Assembly: GCA_033032865.1 (NCBI GenBank)
Contig: JAWHQI010000065.1
Location: 5,704,001 to 5,768,000, forward strand
Length of the DNA stretch: 64,000 nucleotides
Direction: 5' to 3'
Source: Dactylorhiza incarnata
Taxonomy: Eukaryota > Streptophyta > Magnoliopsida > Asparagales > Orchidaceae
Position 1 is the first letter of the stretch. Each line of letters opens with the position of its first letter. Positions 33,556 to 45,915 of this stretch are shown piece after piece. Made by a program: the position numbers and the translations under genes. The notes under the pieces were generated by a model, which was not told the origin of the DNA, ran no database searches, and saw only the letters and a program-made list of their open reading frames with translations.

Positions 33556-34314
33556 AACAGATGGTTCTTTCGGAGGTACCAAAATGAAAGTTTCTTAACT
33601 AATTTAAGCATTTTTATTTTTATCATCTTCCATTTATACCTTTTCTTGGTCTTTGTTTTCTCAACATATTTCAATACAAATTATTTTATATAGCGGTACA
33701 GAGACGCAAACTCAAATACAATATACTATATAAGAAAACAATTATTTTCCCACTATAAGCTCCTCGTCTTTTGTGCAATTGGGCAAAAGTTTTGATCACT
33801 TTGAGATCCAGACAAAACTCAACTAGCTTATGCGAAATTAAGTATAGTTCAGTGGAGCAACGAATGATGACCCAAATTTAGAAATTCAAAATCTCCTCAA
33901 AATATGTAGAACTTTAAATTACAAGGAACCACAAAACAATGAAGTCAAAATATGGATGTTTCCATTCTCAATGTGTGGTAGGGAATGGTCATCGATGTTG
34001 GGGTGGAAAGTGTCCCCAACCTGCATGCTCAACTGCAAAATGCTAGAAAATGAGGAAACAAGAACTGCAAGTGACTGGATACTAGTAATGAAGGGTCGGA
34101 GGGAAGAGAAGAGATGGAGAGAAGAAGAAGATTGCAGCGAACAACGACATCAATCTTCCCACAACTACAAACATCAGTTGTGTATGATTTTATTACTTGT
34201 TAAAGAAAATGTGCATTCTAATGGTCAACAAAAGCTACAGTTGCCAGAGAGAGATCAAAATTGAGTTCTCACCAACAAGGCGGTTCAAACTCAAGTTCCA
34301 CGGTGCCTTTCTGT

Positions 34315-34322
34315 GTTCTATT
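34315..34322. repeat. hAT target-site duplication, left
   Basis: gttctatt, repeated exactly at 35326-35333. Confidence 0.85.
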
Positions 34323-34459
34323 TAGCCCTGAACAAAAAAACTGTCGGGACGGTCCAGGACCGGTCTTTCAAAAGACCGGTCTTTTGGCCGACCAATCCCA
34401 GACCGGTCCTGTGCAAACTAGTCCGGGACCGGTTTTTCTCCTCTGGAGGAGGACTGGCT

Positions 34460-34640
34460 GGGACCGGAGGACCGGTCCTAACCGGAGGACCGGTCCTAAC
34501 CGAGGACCGGTCCTAACCGAGGACCGGTCCTAACCGAGGACCGGTCCTAACCGAGGACCGGTCCTAACCCGAGGACTGGTCCTATCCGGAGGACCGGTCC
34601 TAACAGGAGGACTGATCCTAACCGGTCCTAACCGGTCCCG
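34460..34640. repeat. GGACCGGTCC palindrome array (17-18 bp period)
   Basis: About ten units of aggaccggtcctaaccg, each with the 10-bp perfect palindrome GGACCGGTCC. Clustered subterminal repeats of this kind are usual transposase-binding regions in hAT elements. Confidence 0.9.
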
Positions 34641-34975
34641 GACCGGTCTTTTATTTTAAAAAAAATTAAAATATAAAAAAAATTAATTTTTTTTGTGATA
34701 AGGGGGTCAGATGATAGGAGGGGGGGGGGGGGGGGGGGGTTATAAAAAAATCTTTTTTTATTTAAAGAGAGAGTGAGAGTGAGTGAGAGAGAGAGAGCGA
34801 GTGCGAGAGAGAGGGAGGTGGTCAGATGATAAGAGGGGGTTTATAAATTTTTTTTTTAAAGTGAGAGAGAGAGGGCTGATATGATAAGTGAGAGAGTGAT
34901 TGAGTGAGAGAGTGAGAGAGTGACTAAGAGAGAGAGGGGAGGGCGGTTTTTTTTTAAATATAATTTTTTAATTAG

Positions 34976-35034
34976 CCTAGGGCCTAGGCTGTGCAGCCTA
35001 GGGCCTAGGCTGTGCAGCCTAGGCCCTAGGTTGG
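34976..35034. repeat. cctagggcctaggctgtgcag short tandem repeat
   Basis: Two and a half units containing the palindromes cctagg and ctgtgcag, inside the hAT element. Confidence 0.75.
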
Positions 35035-35786
35035 CTGCTACAGCCCTGGCTGGCAGCATTAATGTTGCAGCAGGCCGACATCAACATCATCATTAATGCT
35101 GCCGGTGGGACAGCTCTAATTTTAGAGCTATTACCGGTTCCGGACCTGTCCTAGGACCGGTAAAAGACCGGTCAAAGATCGATTTTTGCCGAAAAAGGGG
35201 GACTGGACGAGCCCCTGGGACCGGTCCGGGACCAGACCTGTCCTAACCGGGACCAGTTCCTAGCCAGTCCTAACTGGTTCGGTCCCAACCGGACCAGTTA
35301 GGACTGATTTTTTTGTGCACGACTCGTTCTATTCCCTCTGATTAATACTAATGAGGACCTGCCTGAATGGGTAGACTCTAAATTACAGTCTGCCAAGGAT
35401 ACAAAAGAATCAAGGAGGGATGAATGTTTACATTGCTGTTAGAAAGCTTGAAAATTGGTCACGCGACTACAAAATGCATAACTGTCCGAGCCCCAAGAGG
35501 CAAGCTGACTAGAAAACTGCTTGCGTGGTTATATGAGGCGTAATTGCCTAGACTGCTTGAGGAAGACTTTGCTCTTGCTGAGGTCATAGGATTTTGAGTT
35601 AACATAATCCCCATACTTTTTAAAGTCCACGCGGACTTTAAACTACTAGAAAGGTAACCATGAATATTGCAATCTGACATTAATGCTCCTGAGATTATAT
35701 AGATGGCCATGGGATAGGCCATTTGAAAGATCATTTTTCTGACGACTCCCTTCTATCATGTTGCGGTTGCAATCCTCAACGGACAA

Positions 35787-36424
35787 ATGGATACTCAAAA
35801 TATTGAGTTGTTGAAGATGATGCAGAAGAGCACTGAAAAATGCTCCTCTCCTCGTAAGAAACAGAAGAGAAAAGACACAACGAATATAACTAAAGTATCC
35901 ACGGCTGCTACGTCGTCAAAAAAAGTAGAAGGAAACATGCTCTTCCTCTACAAAAATAGACATAACATAGACTCCAAATATTTCCCCAGAGGTAAACATT
36001 ACGAATATGCCAACCTCTCCCTAGCTGAACATGAAGGCTATCGTTACCTCATCGACTATGATAATGCGATGTTGAATGAGTATCTTGACTTGGATAAGGA
36101 CAAAACTACAAAAGATGCTCCTGACAATCCCGCGCCCGAGAAACTAAGTAGATTGGGAGCATCCCAGAAGGCCGAGGAAGCAAATTACCTCTAAAAAAGA
36201 AAAAAAAATGGAGGAAGAAGAAGGGATCCAAGAAGGAGTCCGCCAAGAAGAGGCGTAATTTTCTAGATGCTAAGGGCGGAGAGAAGGAGATCCTAGATGA
36301 TGACACTCCTTTGGATGTAGATGAGTTTGGGAGAGCTCTTGTGACTGAGGATATGAATGGAACTCAAGGTACTGAAGATCCTGTACCTGACGCGGTCACG
36401 ACCAAGGAGGCGAGGATGTTGTAG
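35787..36424 (+). pseudogene. Unknown Lys-rich ORF, left part, broken
   Basis: Open from ATG 35787 to 36194 (135 codons). It then continues in another frame after an A-rich run (36195-36210), through a basic stretch (KKGSKKESAKKRRNF) and an acidic one (EILDDDTPLDVDEF), to a TAG at about 36424. No family recognised. The charged low-complexity layout, and a coiled-coil-like frame on the far side of element C (43856-44080), fit a transposon-borne extra ORF better than a host gene. Confidence 0.35.
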
Positions 36425-36471
36425 AGGACGCGATCAAGACCAAGGAATCAAGAAAAAATATTCGCACCTGT

Positions 36472-37635
36472 TGGATCGGTAGGCGCCCTTAGAGGGGGGG
36501 GGGGGGTGAATAAGGGTTTTAAACTTTTTCTTATATTTTGAGATACTTAAATAATAAGAGATTAAAATAGTTGTTTTAATAAAGATCTAAATTGTTTTAT
36601 GATGAAGGAGATGATAATTAACAATTTAGAGAAATGAAGATCAAATCAATTTTATTACACAAAGAGAGACATGATTACTATTAATAAAATTGATTACAAA
36701 AACTGGATTTCTATAATGCTAGAAATTTGAGGCGAATAATAAAAACTCTTTTTCATTTTCTATCCCGACTCGTATCCCCACGAACCGGTGGCCCTATCCT
36801 ATCCTTCCCCGGATTCGGCCTCAAGCCGCTCTAGCCAACCCTTCCCCGGATATGGCCTCGAGCACCCCCTAGACCTAACCTAGATCTAGTCGCCAACATG
36901 AGGCGAATTGTAGCCCTAAGTCCTACCCAGACCTAGTCGCCAACACGAGGTGAGTTCACTAAATGATTACAGAAAAGATGTTAAATAAAATGACAATAAT
37001 ATAAAAACTCCCTATATGGATCACTTGGAGAAGTAGACGAAGACCCGCAGATTATGATCATAGTCGATGTGCTCTTTCATCACGATGATGACGCGTGTTG
37101 AAATCTTCTCCACGGATCTCCTTAAGCCTTCATAGATTTGTGGGAGTATCTCTCTGAACCTTCCTCTCTATGGTGTGGCACGAAGCTCTGGAATTTAGGA
37201 TTGGAAGAGGATGAGGAAGACGAATCCAAGGGGGCCTTTTTATAGCCTCAACGCTAGCGCCTGCGCTAGCGCTACCGCCGGCGTTATCCCGGATTAGGCA
37301 TTATTCTGCGCGTGAGAATCTTCAATCCGAGAAAACATTTAACTTTTGCCTTCTGTGCCCCGCGCTATCGCCTGCGCTATCCGCTACCGCCAGGCGCTAG
37401 CTCCTTCTATATGTGCTTCGAAATTGCGCTGATCAACGCTAGAGCCGGGTACTAGGTGCTACTGCAGGCGCTATTGTGAATGTTGGAATTATTGGCCCAA
37501 CTTTGGGTGCAACCTTCTTATGTCATCCTTGAGTCATATGGACCCTGTTTCTTGCACACTTAAACACACAAGATCAAATACACAAAGGATTTGTTATTCT
37601 CAAACCTAGGAGATGCGGAAGACCATGTTCCAACA
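36472..37635 (-). repeat. Element C 3' LTR
   Basis: 1,164 bp, near-identical to 42698-43855. It carries a poly-C tract (minus strand) near its end, a TATAAAAA box, and a GC-rich block (37245-37480) of gcgctagcg/ccgctaccgcc words. Confidence 0.9.
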
Positions 37636-40600
37636 AACTCCCCCTTTTGATAATAACAAATCCATTAATGATAAATCAGAGCATTAATAAATAAGCATGA
37701 TGAAACCTACTTGTGTGTGTGTGTGAGAGTGATGACTTAGGATAATTATCAATTTTAGTATTTAGAATTGCTCCCCCTAAATACATGCTCCCCCTAAGTG
37801 AATGCTCCCATAATATGCAAGCTATCATCTTAATTAATCATGTTAGTTTTCCATTTTGATAGCGGATTATATTTATCATGTTAGTTCTCCCCCTTTTGTT
37901 ATTAGCAAAAGTGGGTAAGGAAGCAAAACACAAAAAATGGGTTAATAAGATAAATGCATGATCGAGCTTTTAGAGAGAAGGAAATGATAAGGAGTTTTAG
38001 AATAAATTTTATAGAAATAGATCAGAGTTTTTAGCTTAGAGATGAACAATATAACATTTGCCAAGTAATATTATCATGTTAGTTCTTCCCCTTTATATAA
38101 GAGTTTTAAGCATAAAAAGTAATGATTTCCAAGTAACCAATCTACCCAGACAATATGTCTACACCCTAGCCCCGTACTAAGTGACGGATGGTCATGAAGA
38201 GCAGCATACATGTCGTAGGTTAGGGTGAGTCCCATATGCAAACACTAGACAAAACTCCTAGCACTCTTTCCCCCCAGTGCCTCGCAAGGCCCCACTGGAA
38301 CCCTCCCTGGTTAAGGACAAGACATGACATAGAGGTTAGGTTATCTAATGTCTACAACCATACGCCCCCGCTATGGTGAGATATGTAATCATGGATAATA
38401 ATTATTGGAAACATTTAAGCGTTTTAAATCCAATTATAATTTCATAGCCAATGGGTTTTTATATTTTTGTTTGAATTTTTTGAAAGATTCACATAGCTAT
38501 TTTGAAATCCATTATTAAATCAGAGTTTTTAGCATTGCGGAAGAATTAAAAAAAGAAACATCTTTATGAAAGGCATAATAATAAATAAGAGTTTAAGTTC
38601 AAAAAGGAGATGCTTTTGAGTAAAAAAAACTTTACAAACATAAGAATTAATGCATTGCGGAAGACTTAACATTTTGAAATAAAGAAAAAAAACATTCTTT
38701 TAGCAATTAGGAACTTAAAACAGAATTTGATTTGAAAATCAATACTAAGAAGGTGTTTTTATAAACAATATGTTACTTGTTGGAGAGTGTTTAGCATAAA
38801 AATTTTCATAGATATAAATTAGAGTTTTTAGCATAGAAAGGATATGCGTGATAGAATTACCAATATAAATTCTACCAAGCAAGTCTACCAATTATTGAAA
38901 GAAGAATTATTAGATTGGAAACTTTGATATAAGCATGTAAGTGCAAGGTAAAAGTTATAAGGTAATATTTGCGGAAGACTTATAGTAATACAAGAAACAT
39001 CTTTTTGTAATCAAGACTATTTAAAAAGGTTAAATTCTAAAAAGAGAAGATGTTTTTTGCAAATCGAGTTCTTGTAAAATCTTTTGACAATAAAGTAACC
39101 AAGCATGAAATAATGTTTTCAAAAAGAAATTACTACAACATTATATTAATTCACAAATTCAAAACATACAAAACATCGTAGAGAGTATGCTAGGTTATCT
39201 AATGCATTTATATATAAAGAGTAGTATAGAATTTTGCATTAGGATCCAATACTCATAAGAAGAAGTGTTATGGAAGATAATGTTGTGCACATGAGTGTAT
39301 TTTGAATAGAGTAAACAAATGATTTAATCAAAAATACAAGACATAAGTAGAGTAAAGTGTACAATAAAACACAAATAATTTTACTTCCACACACTTCAAT
39401 GCATAAAGAAAATATACAACTACCAAGGTGCTTTGCACACACAATGCTCATTGAGACTTATCAGGGTGCAAAGTAGTGCTTGGAGGATCACACACTTTCA
39501 TTTTCAATATATATATTTTTTGTGATCCGGTGTACTAAAGAATAAGTGGTATTTTTTTAAGAAATGAAGGTTTGCACAAGACACTTTACTAATCTTTCCA
39601 TGGTGCTCAACCTCACAACGCTTATTAAGACTTTTCAGGAGGTTCAAGTAGTGCTTGGTGGAGTTAACTTTGTCACTTTATTTCAAATTTTTTTGTACAA
39701 AGTTCTCTGATTACACTTGCATTGCAAAACAATTAGATTTTGAAAGTACAACCACTTTTCTTTATATATTTAATAGTGCAAATAAATTTAGTGTAGGTAA
39801 TATACTTATGCAAATTTAATTTATTGTGCAATTACAATACACTAGCAAGCATCTTTAAATTAAAAACATAAGTAGACTTAGCCAAAAAGTGAGTGAAGAA
39901 ATATCATTATCAACCATCAAACATTTACTCTTACTTAGAGGAATGCTAAGCTTAGGTTCTACACTACTTTTTCATTACAATTGGTGCACATATGAGTTGA
40001 TATATCAAAGCATGATACAAATAATGTTCAAAGTAGTTTGAAAGAATGAATTGTAACATTGTAGAAGGTCTAAATGATGGATTAAATCATGCTTGATTTT
40101 CAATGAAGTCCATACAGCATTTTTTGATATTTTGAAGAATAATTTTGATTTAAAGTTTGAACTCATAAGATTGATCTTAGACTTCCCAAGGTCTACCCTG
40201 TGAGGGGTTTGCCCGGTACTAGGAGATGTGATGAGATGATAGCCCAAATCTCCCTTTCACAAGATACATGTAAATAGAAAATTATAAGTTCAAAAAATAC
40301 TTTTTGATTCTTGTTTTTGTTTTATATTTTTGTATTTGATTTTTGCATATAGAGATAGAAATCAAACAAATAACTAAAATAAGAAAAATATTTTTTGTAA
40401 TTTGGCTTTTGTAATTTTCTATTTAAATTTTTCAAAAATTAATTATAGGCAGAAATGCAAAAATGAGTAGTACATATAAAATAAAATATTTTTAGTGATT
40501 TTTAAGAATTTTAAAATTACAGAAAATCAGACACTTGAGCTAGCGCCGACGGTAGGTCTTAGCGCCTGCATTAGCTCACAGAGAGTGCTTATTGTGAATA

Positions 40601-41180
40601 TTTTGTACAAATTTTCTTCGATTTTATTTCTGATTTTACTTAATTATGACTGAGCAATATAAGACCTATCTAATACAGTGAAATTTTTTGAAGAAAATAC
40701 AAAAATTTGCGGAAGTTAAATTTTAACTCATGAGGTCAAAACCCAAATTATGATTCGTGTGTTTTAAAGAGTTTTTGGGAGGATGTCCACACGTTGTTAC
40801 ATGTTAATTCTCCAAATTTGTCCGTGACGGCTAAAATGCTTAATAGCCTAATAACTTGATTTAATTAAAATATCTTATAGCAAATTTATAGTTCAATTTA
40901 TATGAATACTATATGATATTTATAGGCAATGATTTAAATAGTAATAGATTGGTCATCAAAATAAAATATGATTTTGAATTTTGATTTTTTTGATTTATAA
41001 ACTCAATAAGTTTTAAGAGATAAGATCATATTTCAAATTATATATAAGATGACCATAACATGATTGCTTACAAAATAGGAAAACAAAAAGAAAAATAAAG
41101 AGACATTAAATCATATCATGAAGAAGAAAATTTGAATATTTCATTTTTGAAAATATTCTGCTTCATGCATTTGGTGATAC
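37636..41180. other. Element C internal region without coding sequence
   Basis: About 3.5 kb of AT-rich DNA where integrase, RT and RNase H would be expected. Directly left is the polypurine tract (plus strand aactccccctttt). A short gctagcgccgacggtag block recurs at about 40540. No ORF of note. Confidence 0.7.
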
Positions 41181-42646
41181 CTAATGAATAAGAGATTTTG
41201 GTATCCAAAGGGGACCAAGTGTGGTGGTTCCTTTGGGTACCCAAATATAACGTGTAGGTTTGTGGGTAGATATTGATGAATGGGTACTTTCATGTAAAGT
41301 TAATGTTTCAGTTTTAATTTTGGGCCTCCATTCAAATCTTGGTTTATTGTTATTCTTATGCATCAAATTTCTATTGTGATTATCTTTATTTTGAAAATTA
41401 TAATTGGAAGTATCGTTCATAGGAAATTTGTGTAGTTTTATTTTTAAGTTGGGAGAAACATGTTTTTGTAAATAATGGTGATTTTGATTTTGATTTACAA
41501 ATCCTTTGTGTTCCTTACTCCCATTATTAAACTTAGTTAAGATGTTCATATTCATATTCAACTTGTTTTTAGATATAGTTTGATATTGTGAATTTGTATT
41601 TATAATTTTCATAAGCAAGTTGATTTTTGATTTTTATTCATCATTCTTGATCTTTAGATTATGTCTAGCTTTATTATAAGCGATTGTGCTATTTTTAAGA
41701 GTATAAACAATAGAGTCAATATGATTTTGATAGTCATTTCTATATTCCTCAAATGTTTCATCCATCTCTTTGATTTCAATTTTATAACTTTTGCATGTAG
41801 CACAATCTCTTTTCAAAGATGAATTTTCTAAAGATAATTTTTCATTTTGTTCTTTTACAATTAATAGTTTTTTTTTAAATCCTTGAATTTTTCTTTAATA
41901 TTATTACAATCAAAACAGGGTTTTATATTTTCAATTAAAGTACAAGGTGGAGAATAATCAAACACATCAATCTTTGTTTCTACATTAATTTTAGCTTTTA
42001 AGTTTTTATTTTCTAAACGTAATTTTGAATTTAAATTTTTTAATTTCTTAATTTTACGCTTAGAAGTTTGAAGCAATTGTAATGCAGAAATAGAATTGCA
42101 AAAGATGCAATTTGATTTCCTTACAGCGCTTTTGGACGTGATGAGATTTGAACATAGAGTTCCTTTGTTATCTTTATCTTTTTGGCATTTGTCTTCCAAA
42201 GACACGATTTCTTCTTTTCCACTTGATGTGCTCTCCATTGATTCATCACGAGAGGAGCTTTCTTGAACATCTTTGCAAGCTTTTATGTTCTCCAATTTTT
42301 GCATTTATTTTATACCTGTAGATGGAGAATCATAATTTATCTCAAGAAAATTCCACATCTCGTATGCAGTAGGAAAAGTATGAATAAATTTGGAAATATT
42401 TTGATCTAACACACACAATAGACTATTCATAGATTTTGCATTTAAAACCATTTCGTTTTTATTTAATACACTAGGTGGCTTTTTAATAGTAATATTCCAA
42501 ACTTTTTCATCTAAAGCTTTAAGAAAATTTTCCATTACTATTTTTCATCCTTTATAATTTCTTCCTTCAAATAAAGGTGGTTTAAGAGATTTCTCTTCTT
42601 CATAAAAATTTACCCCACTAGTAGAAGAGAGATCATGAGACGCCAT
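41181..42646 (-). pseudogene. gag: Element C gag (decayed)
   Basis: The ATG is at 42644-42646. The start MASHDLSSTSGVNFYEEE leads into a UBN2-type Copia gag core (WNITIKKPPSVLNKNEM, FPTAYEMWNFLEINYDSP), then a Lys/Asn-rich coiled-coil stretch and a C-terminus with RYIWVPKGT, the WVPK motif typical of SIRE-like gag. Breaks: TGA near 42545, TAA at 42305, a frameshift in an A-run near 41870, and a TGA after KIKNDE at 41634. No intact zinc knuckle is seen. Confidence 0.75.
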
Positions 42647-42680
42647 TATTCCCAGTTGTTAAGCCGATTGGAATAACCTC

Positions 42681-42692
42681 GCTCTGATATCA
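42681..42692 (-). other. Primer-binding site of element C
   Basis: The minus strand reads TGATATCAGAGC five bases after the LTR end, one mismatch from the initiator-Met tRNA complement. Confidence 0.8.
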
Positions 42693-42697
42693 CTTCT

Positions 42698-43855
42698 TGG
42701 ATCGGTAGGCGCCCTTAGAGGGGGGGGGGGGGGGTGGTGAATAAGGGTTTTAAACTTTTTCTTATATTTTGAGATACTTGAAATAATAAGAGATTAAAAT
42801 AGCAGTTTTAATAAAGATCTAAATTGTTTTATGATGAAGGAGATGATAATAAACAATTTAGAGAAACGAAGATCAAATCAATTTTATTACACAAAGAGAG
42901 ACATGATTACTATTAATAAAATTGATTACAAAAACTAGATTTCTATAACGCTAGAAATCTGAGGGGAATAATAAAAACTCTTTTTTATTTTCTATCCCGA
43001 CTCGTATCCCCACGAACCGGTGGCCCTAGCCTATCCTTCCCCGAATTTGGCCTCAAGCCGCTCTAGCCAACCCTTTCCCGGATATGGCCTCGAGCACCCC
43101 CTAGACCTAACCTAGATCTAGTTGCCAACATGAGGCGAATTTCAGCCCTAAGTCCTACCCAGACCTAGTCGCCAACACGAGGCGAGTTCACTAAATGATT
43201 ACAAAAAAGATGTGAAATAAAATGACAACAATATAAAAACTGCCTATATGGATCTCTTGGAGAAGTAGACAAAGACCCGCAGAGTATGATCGTAGTCGGT
43301 GCGGTCTTTCGTCATGATGATGACGCGTGTTGAAATCTTCTCCACGGATCTCCTTAAGCCTTCATGGATTTGTGGGAGTATCTCTCTGAACCTTCCTCTC
43401 TATGGTGTGGCACGAAGCTCTGAAATTTGGAATTGGAAGAGGATGAGGAAGACTTATCCAAGGGGGCCTTTTTATAGCCTCAGCGCTAGCGCTACCGCCG
43501 GTGTTATCCCGCATTAGGCATTATTCTGCGCGGGGGAATTTTCAATCCGAGGAAACATTTCTCTCTTGCCTTCTGTGCTCCGCGCTACCGCCTGCGCTAT
43601 CCGCTACCGCCAGGCGCTAGCTTCTTCTATATGTGCTCCGAAATTACACTGATCAACGCTAGCGCCGGGCACTAGGTGCTACAGCCGGCGCTAGTGTGAA
43701 TGTTGGAATTATTGGCCAAACTTTGGGTGCAACCCTCTTATGTCATCCTTGAGTCATATGGACCTTGTTTCCTGCACACTTAAATACACAAAATCAAATA
43801 CACATAGGATATGTTATTCTCAAACCTAGGAGATACTGAAGACCATGTTCCAACA
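42698..43855 (-). repeat. Element C 5' LTR
   Basis: 1,158 bp. TATAAAAA on the minus strand at 43469-43476. Same poly-C tract and gcgctagcg block as the 3' LTR. Confidence 0.9.
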
Positions 43856-44080
43856 ACATTTACCTCAAAGATTTCTCTACTAAATCAGAAAGTATTGCGA
43901 GATGGTAAGGATTTTGTGTCGGCACCAGAACCTCCACCTAAAGAGATGTCCATCATGTTTGAAGTACAAGTTCAGAAAGATGTGCAATCTCTTCATGAGA
44001 TCATCACGCAGCTGAATAAGGGCTTGGCGATTGCTCATAAGACCTTCAATGACCTTACTGGTGGGGATGGCTCATATTAG
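43856..44080 (+). pseudogene. Unknown ORF, right part
   Basis: Open frame entering from element C: SKISLLNQKVLRDGKDF, PPPKEMSIMFEVQ, then a heptad-like stretch (VQSLHEIITQLNKGLAIAHKT) ending at TAG. It may be the 3' part of the ORF at 35787 interrupted by element C, but the flanks share no duplication. Unrecognised family. Confidence 0.35.
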
Positions 44081-45915
44081 TTTAGAGTGCAGTAATCCAT
44101 AACATTAGGTTTATTTGTGTTGCTTTAAGAATTTCATTTAATTTGTCTGGGTTACTTGTGAACTTTGATGCTTGTTATAAAATGGTTCGTATGGTTACAC
44201 ATTTTATTTTTCTGCATTGATGTGTTGGTTGTTTTCTTTCCTGTTCTGTAATTTTAAATATGTTCTGTAATGCTTGGTCGTGGCGGCTTTGTTCTACATA
44301 TATGGATGCTTATTTTATTGCTTTCTGCTTTGTTTTTGCTGGTGATCAATCAGGAGGGGCGGTTACTTGGCTGGTAACTGCATGTGCTTGAACTGCATCC
44401 TTTTTAATTTTCCTGGAGAAAAACTAAAAATAGGGGCGGATCCCTCCTGATTTTATTATAGATGAACATATCTGTATTTGATGCATATGCTTTCTTGTCA
44501 AGATAATTTCTGGTATATGAAAGAACAAGCTCAAAAAATGGCTATGTTGGGAATACTGTCCACAAGTTTCCTGATTTGAAGAAGGCCTTAAGATGATAAT
44601 AAACATCTTGATTTGATGCTTGGATGAGTTTTGATGTGACAGGTACAACAGAAATGCTTGGCTAATATAATGTTAGGCTTATGGTCACCCAAACAGGGTT
44701 TTTCCCTTATAATCCCTCAAGGTGCAAAACTCATGTTGACCTATGATCTAATCCTATATTATACATGTCATTATCATGAGGAAAAGCATCATGGATTAAA
44801 GAAATTAAAGGGAGAAGCAATGTTTAGTTTAATTTAAATGTCGACTGCATCGACTAAATGACGAAGGAAAATATCGACTGGAAGCTAAGTCATTTGTCGA
44901 CTGTATCGACTGGATAGTTAAGCAATTTGTCGACTACATTGACTAGACAGTTAAGTAATTTATCGACTGCATCGACTGGAAGACTACCTGATTTATCGAC
45001 TGCATCGTCCAGACTGTGACAGAAGTATCTTTCCAGGATTAATTGCTCAAGTATGGATTGCATCAGGTTAAACTTATAAGATGGAGATTGTCGACTATAT
45101 CAAGACTATAAGTACTAAAGGATTTTATCGACTACAAGTGTTGAAGGATTATATCGACTGCATAAACTATTTTATCGGACTAGAGCATGTTCTAACTGCC
45201 CTATGATAAAGTCATTCCACAAATTGCGCAATCATTCAATTTGATTTAAATTCTGCTTTCTGCTGCAATAATCAAGGTGCTTTAAGAGGAAATAGATTAT
45301 ACTCATTAATTTCAGATTGCTATTATTTAAAGGACTTCCCTTAGGGAAAATTTCTAGCCGTTAAGCATTCCTTTTAGAAGCAAGGCCCCTGCCAATCCAG
45401 TCTTTTATATAAAGGGATGTGAAAAATGAACAAGACACCAATATATACATTTACAAGAAGGCACGCGTGCATACACTTTGAAAGATTTTCTGTGCAAGCA
45501 TTTTATTGTGGTTAAGCTATAGAATTCTGTCAAATCTATAGCCACTGCAATCCTGAGAGAGATTACTTCCAAGGCTCAATAGAACATTTTTATATTGAGT
45601 AAGTCTTCTTGATCCATAACAATAGCTTTCATAGTGCTTCTATTTGAAGACTCAAGTATTGGTGATTGAGTAAAAATCTGTACAAATTCTTTGTGCTTAT
45701 AGGATCCTTTTTGGATCTGAGTTTGTTGTAGGATTCCATTGGGAATCTGAGCTGTAGGAACATTGTGATCTGAGATAGGGTCTTTGATAAGATTTGAGTG
45801 TAGATCTCTTGTTGGAGAGATTGAGATAGGGTTATTTTTGGCATGAGTATAGGATCTTGTGTTTTGAGATCTGAGTTGTAGGACCTTGTATTAAAGGTCT
45901 GAGGTATGGGACTAT
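44081..45915 (+). other. Probable truncated LTR-type sequence with GTCGAC repeats
   Basis: No coding frame. A 33-34-bp tandem array with paired TCGAC words lies at 44840-45010. A TATA-like ttttatataaaggg (45403) is followed by a pyrimidine- and gatctgag-rich tail cut by the TR-GAG LTR at 45916. The layout suggests U3-R-U5 of an LTR in plus orientation. No partner LTR is seen. Confidence 0.35.
44840..45015. repeat. 33-34-bp GTCGAC tandem repeat
   Basis: Units of the form ttTGTCGACtgtaTCGACtgg plus about 12 bases (agttaagcaa) occur about four times. A looser tail of single atcgact words runs to 45180. Confidence 0.8.

Larger units (their letters stand above)
34323..35325. mobile_element. Non-autonomous hAT element, 1003 bp
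   Basis: Perfect 8-bp duplication gttctatt on both sides. Imperfect terminal inverted repeats are tagccctgaacaaaaaaactg (left) and gagtcgtgcacaaaaaaatcag (right, reversed). There is no transposase. Subterminal arrays of GGACCGG/CCGGTCC lie at both ends. The centre holds poly-G (34722), GA-rich tracts (34760-34940) and a cctaggctgtgcag repeat. An 8-bp duplication with short inverted ends is diagnostic of the hAT superfamily. Confidence 0.85.
36472..43855 (-). mobile_element. Element C: pol-less Copia-type LTR element, 7.4 kb
   Basis: LTRs at 42698-43855 (5', minus strand) and 36472-37635 (3') share ends TGTTGGAACATGGTC and CCGATCCA. A primer-binding site lies at 42681-42692 and the polypurine tract aaaagggggagtt abuts the 3' LTR. 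Internal coding is limited to a decayed gag. 37636-41180 has no frame and no pol remnant that I can see. No target duplication is evident (cctgt left, acatt right). Confidence 0.85.

Noticed and set aside
33956..34533. Plus-strand frames of 67-102 codons
   Set aside because: The first has no family resemblance. The later ones are translations of the hAT terminal repeat array.
36467..43860. Target-site duplication for element C
   Set aside because: Flanking five-mers cctgt and acatt do not match even with one or two changes.
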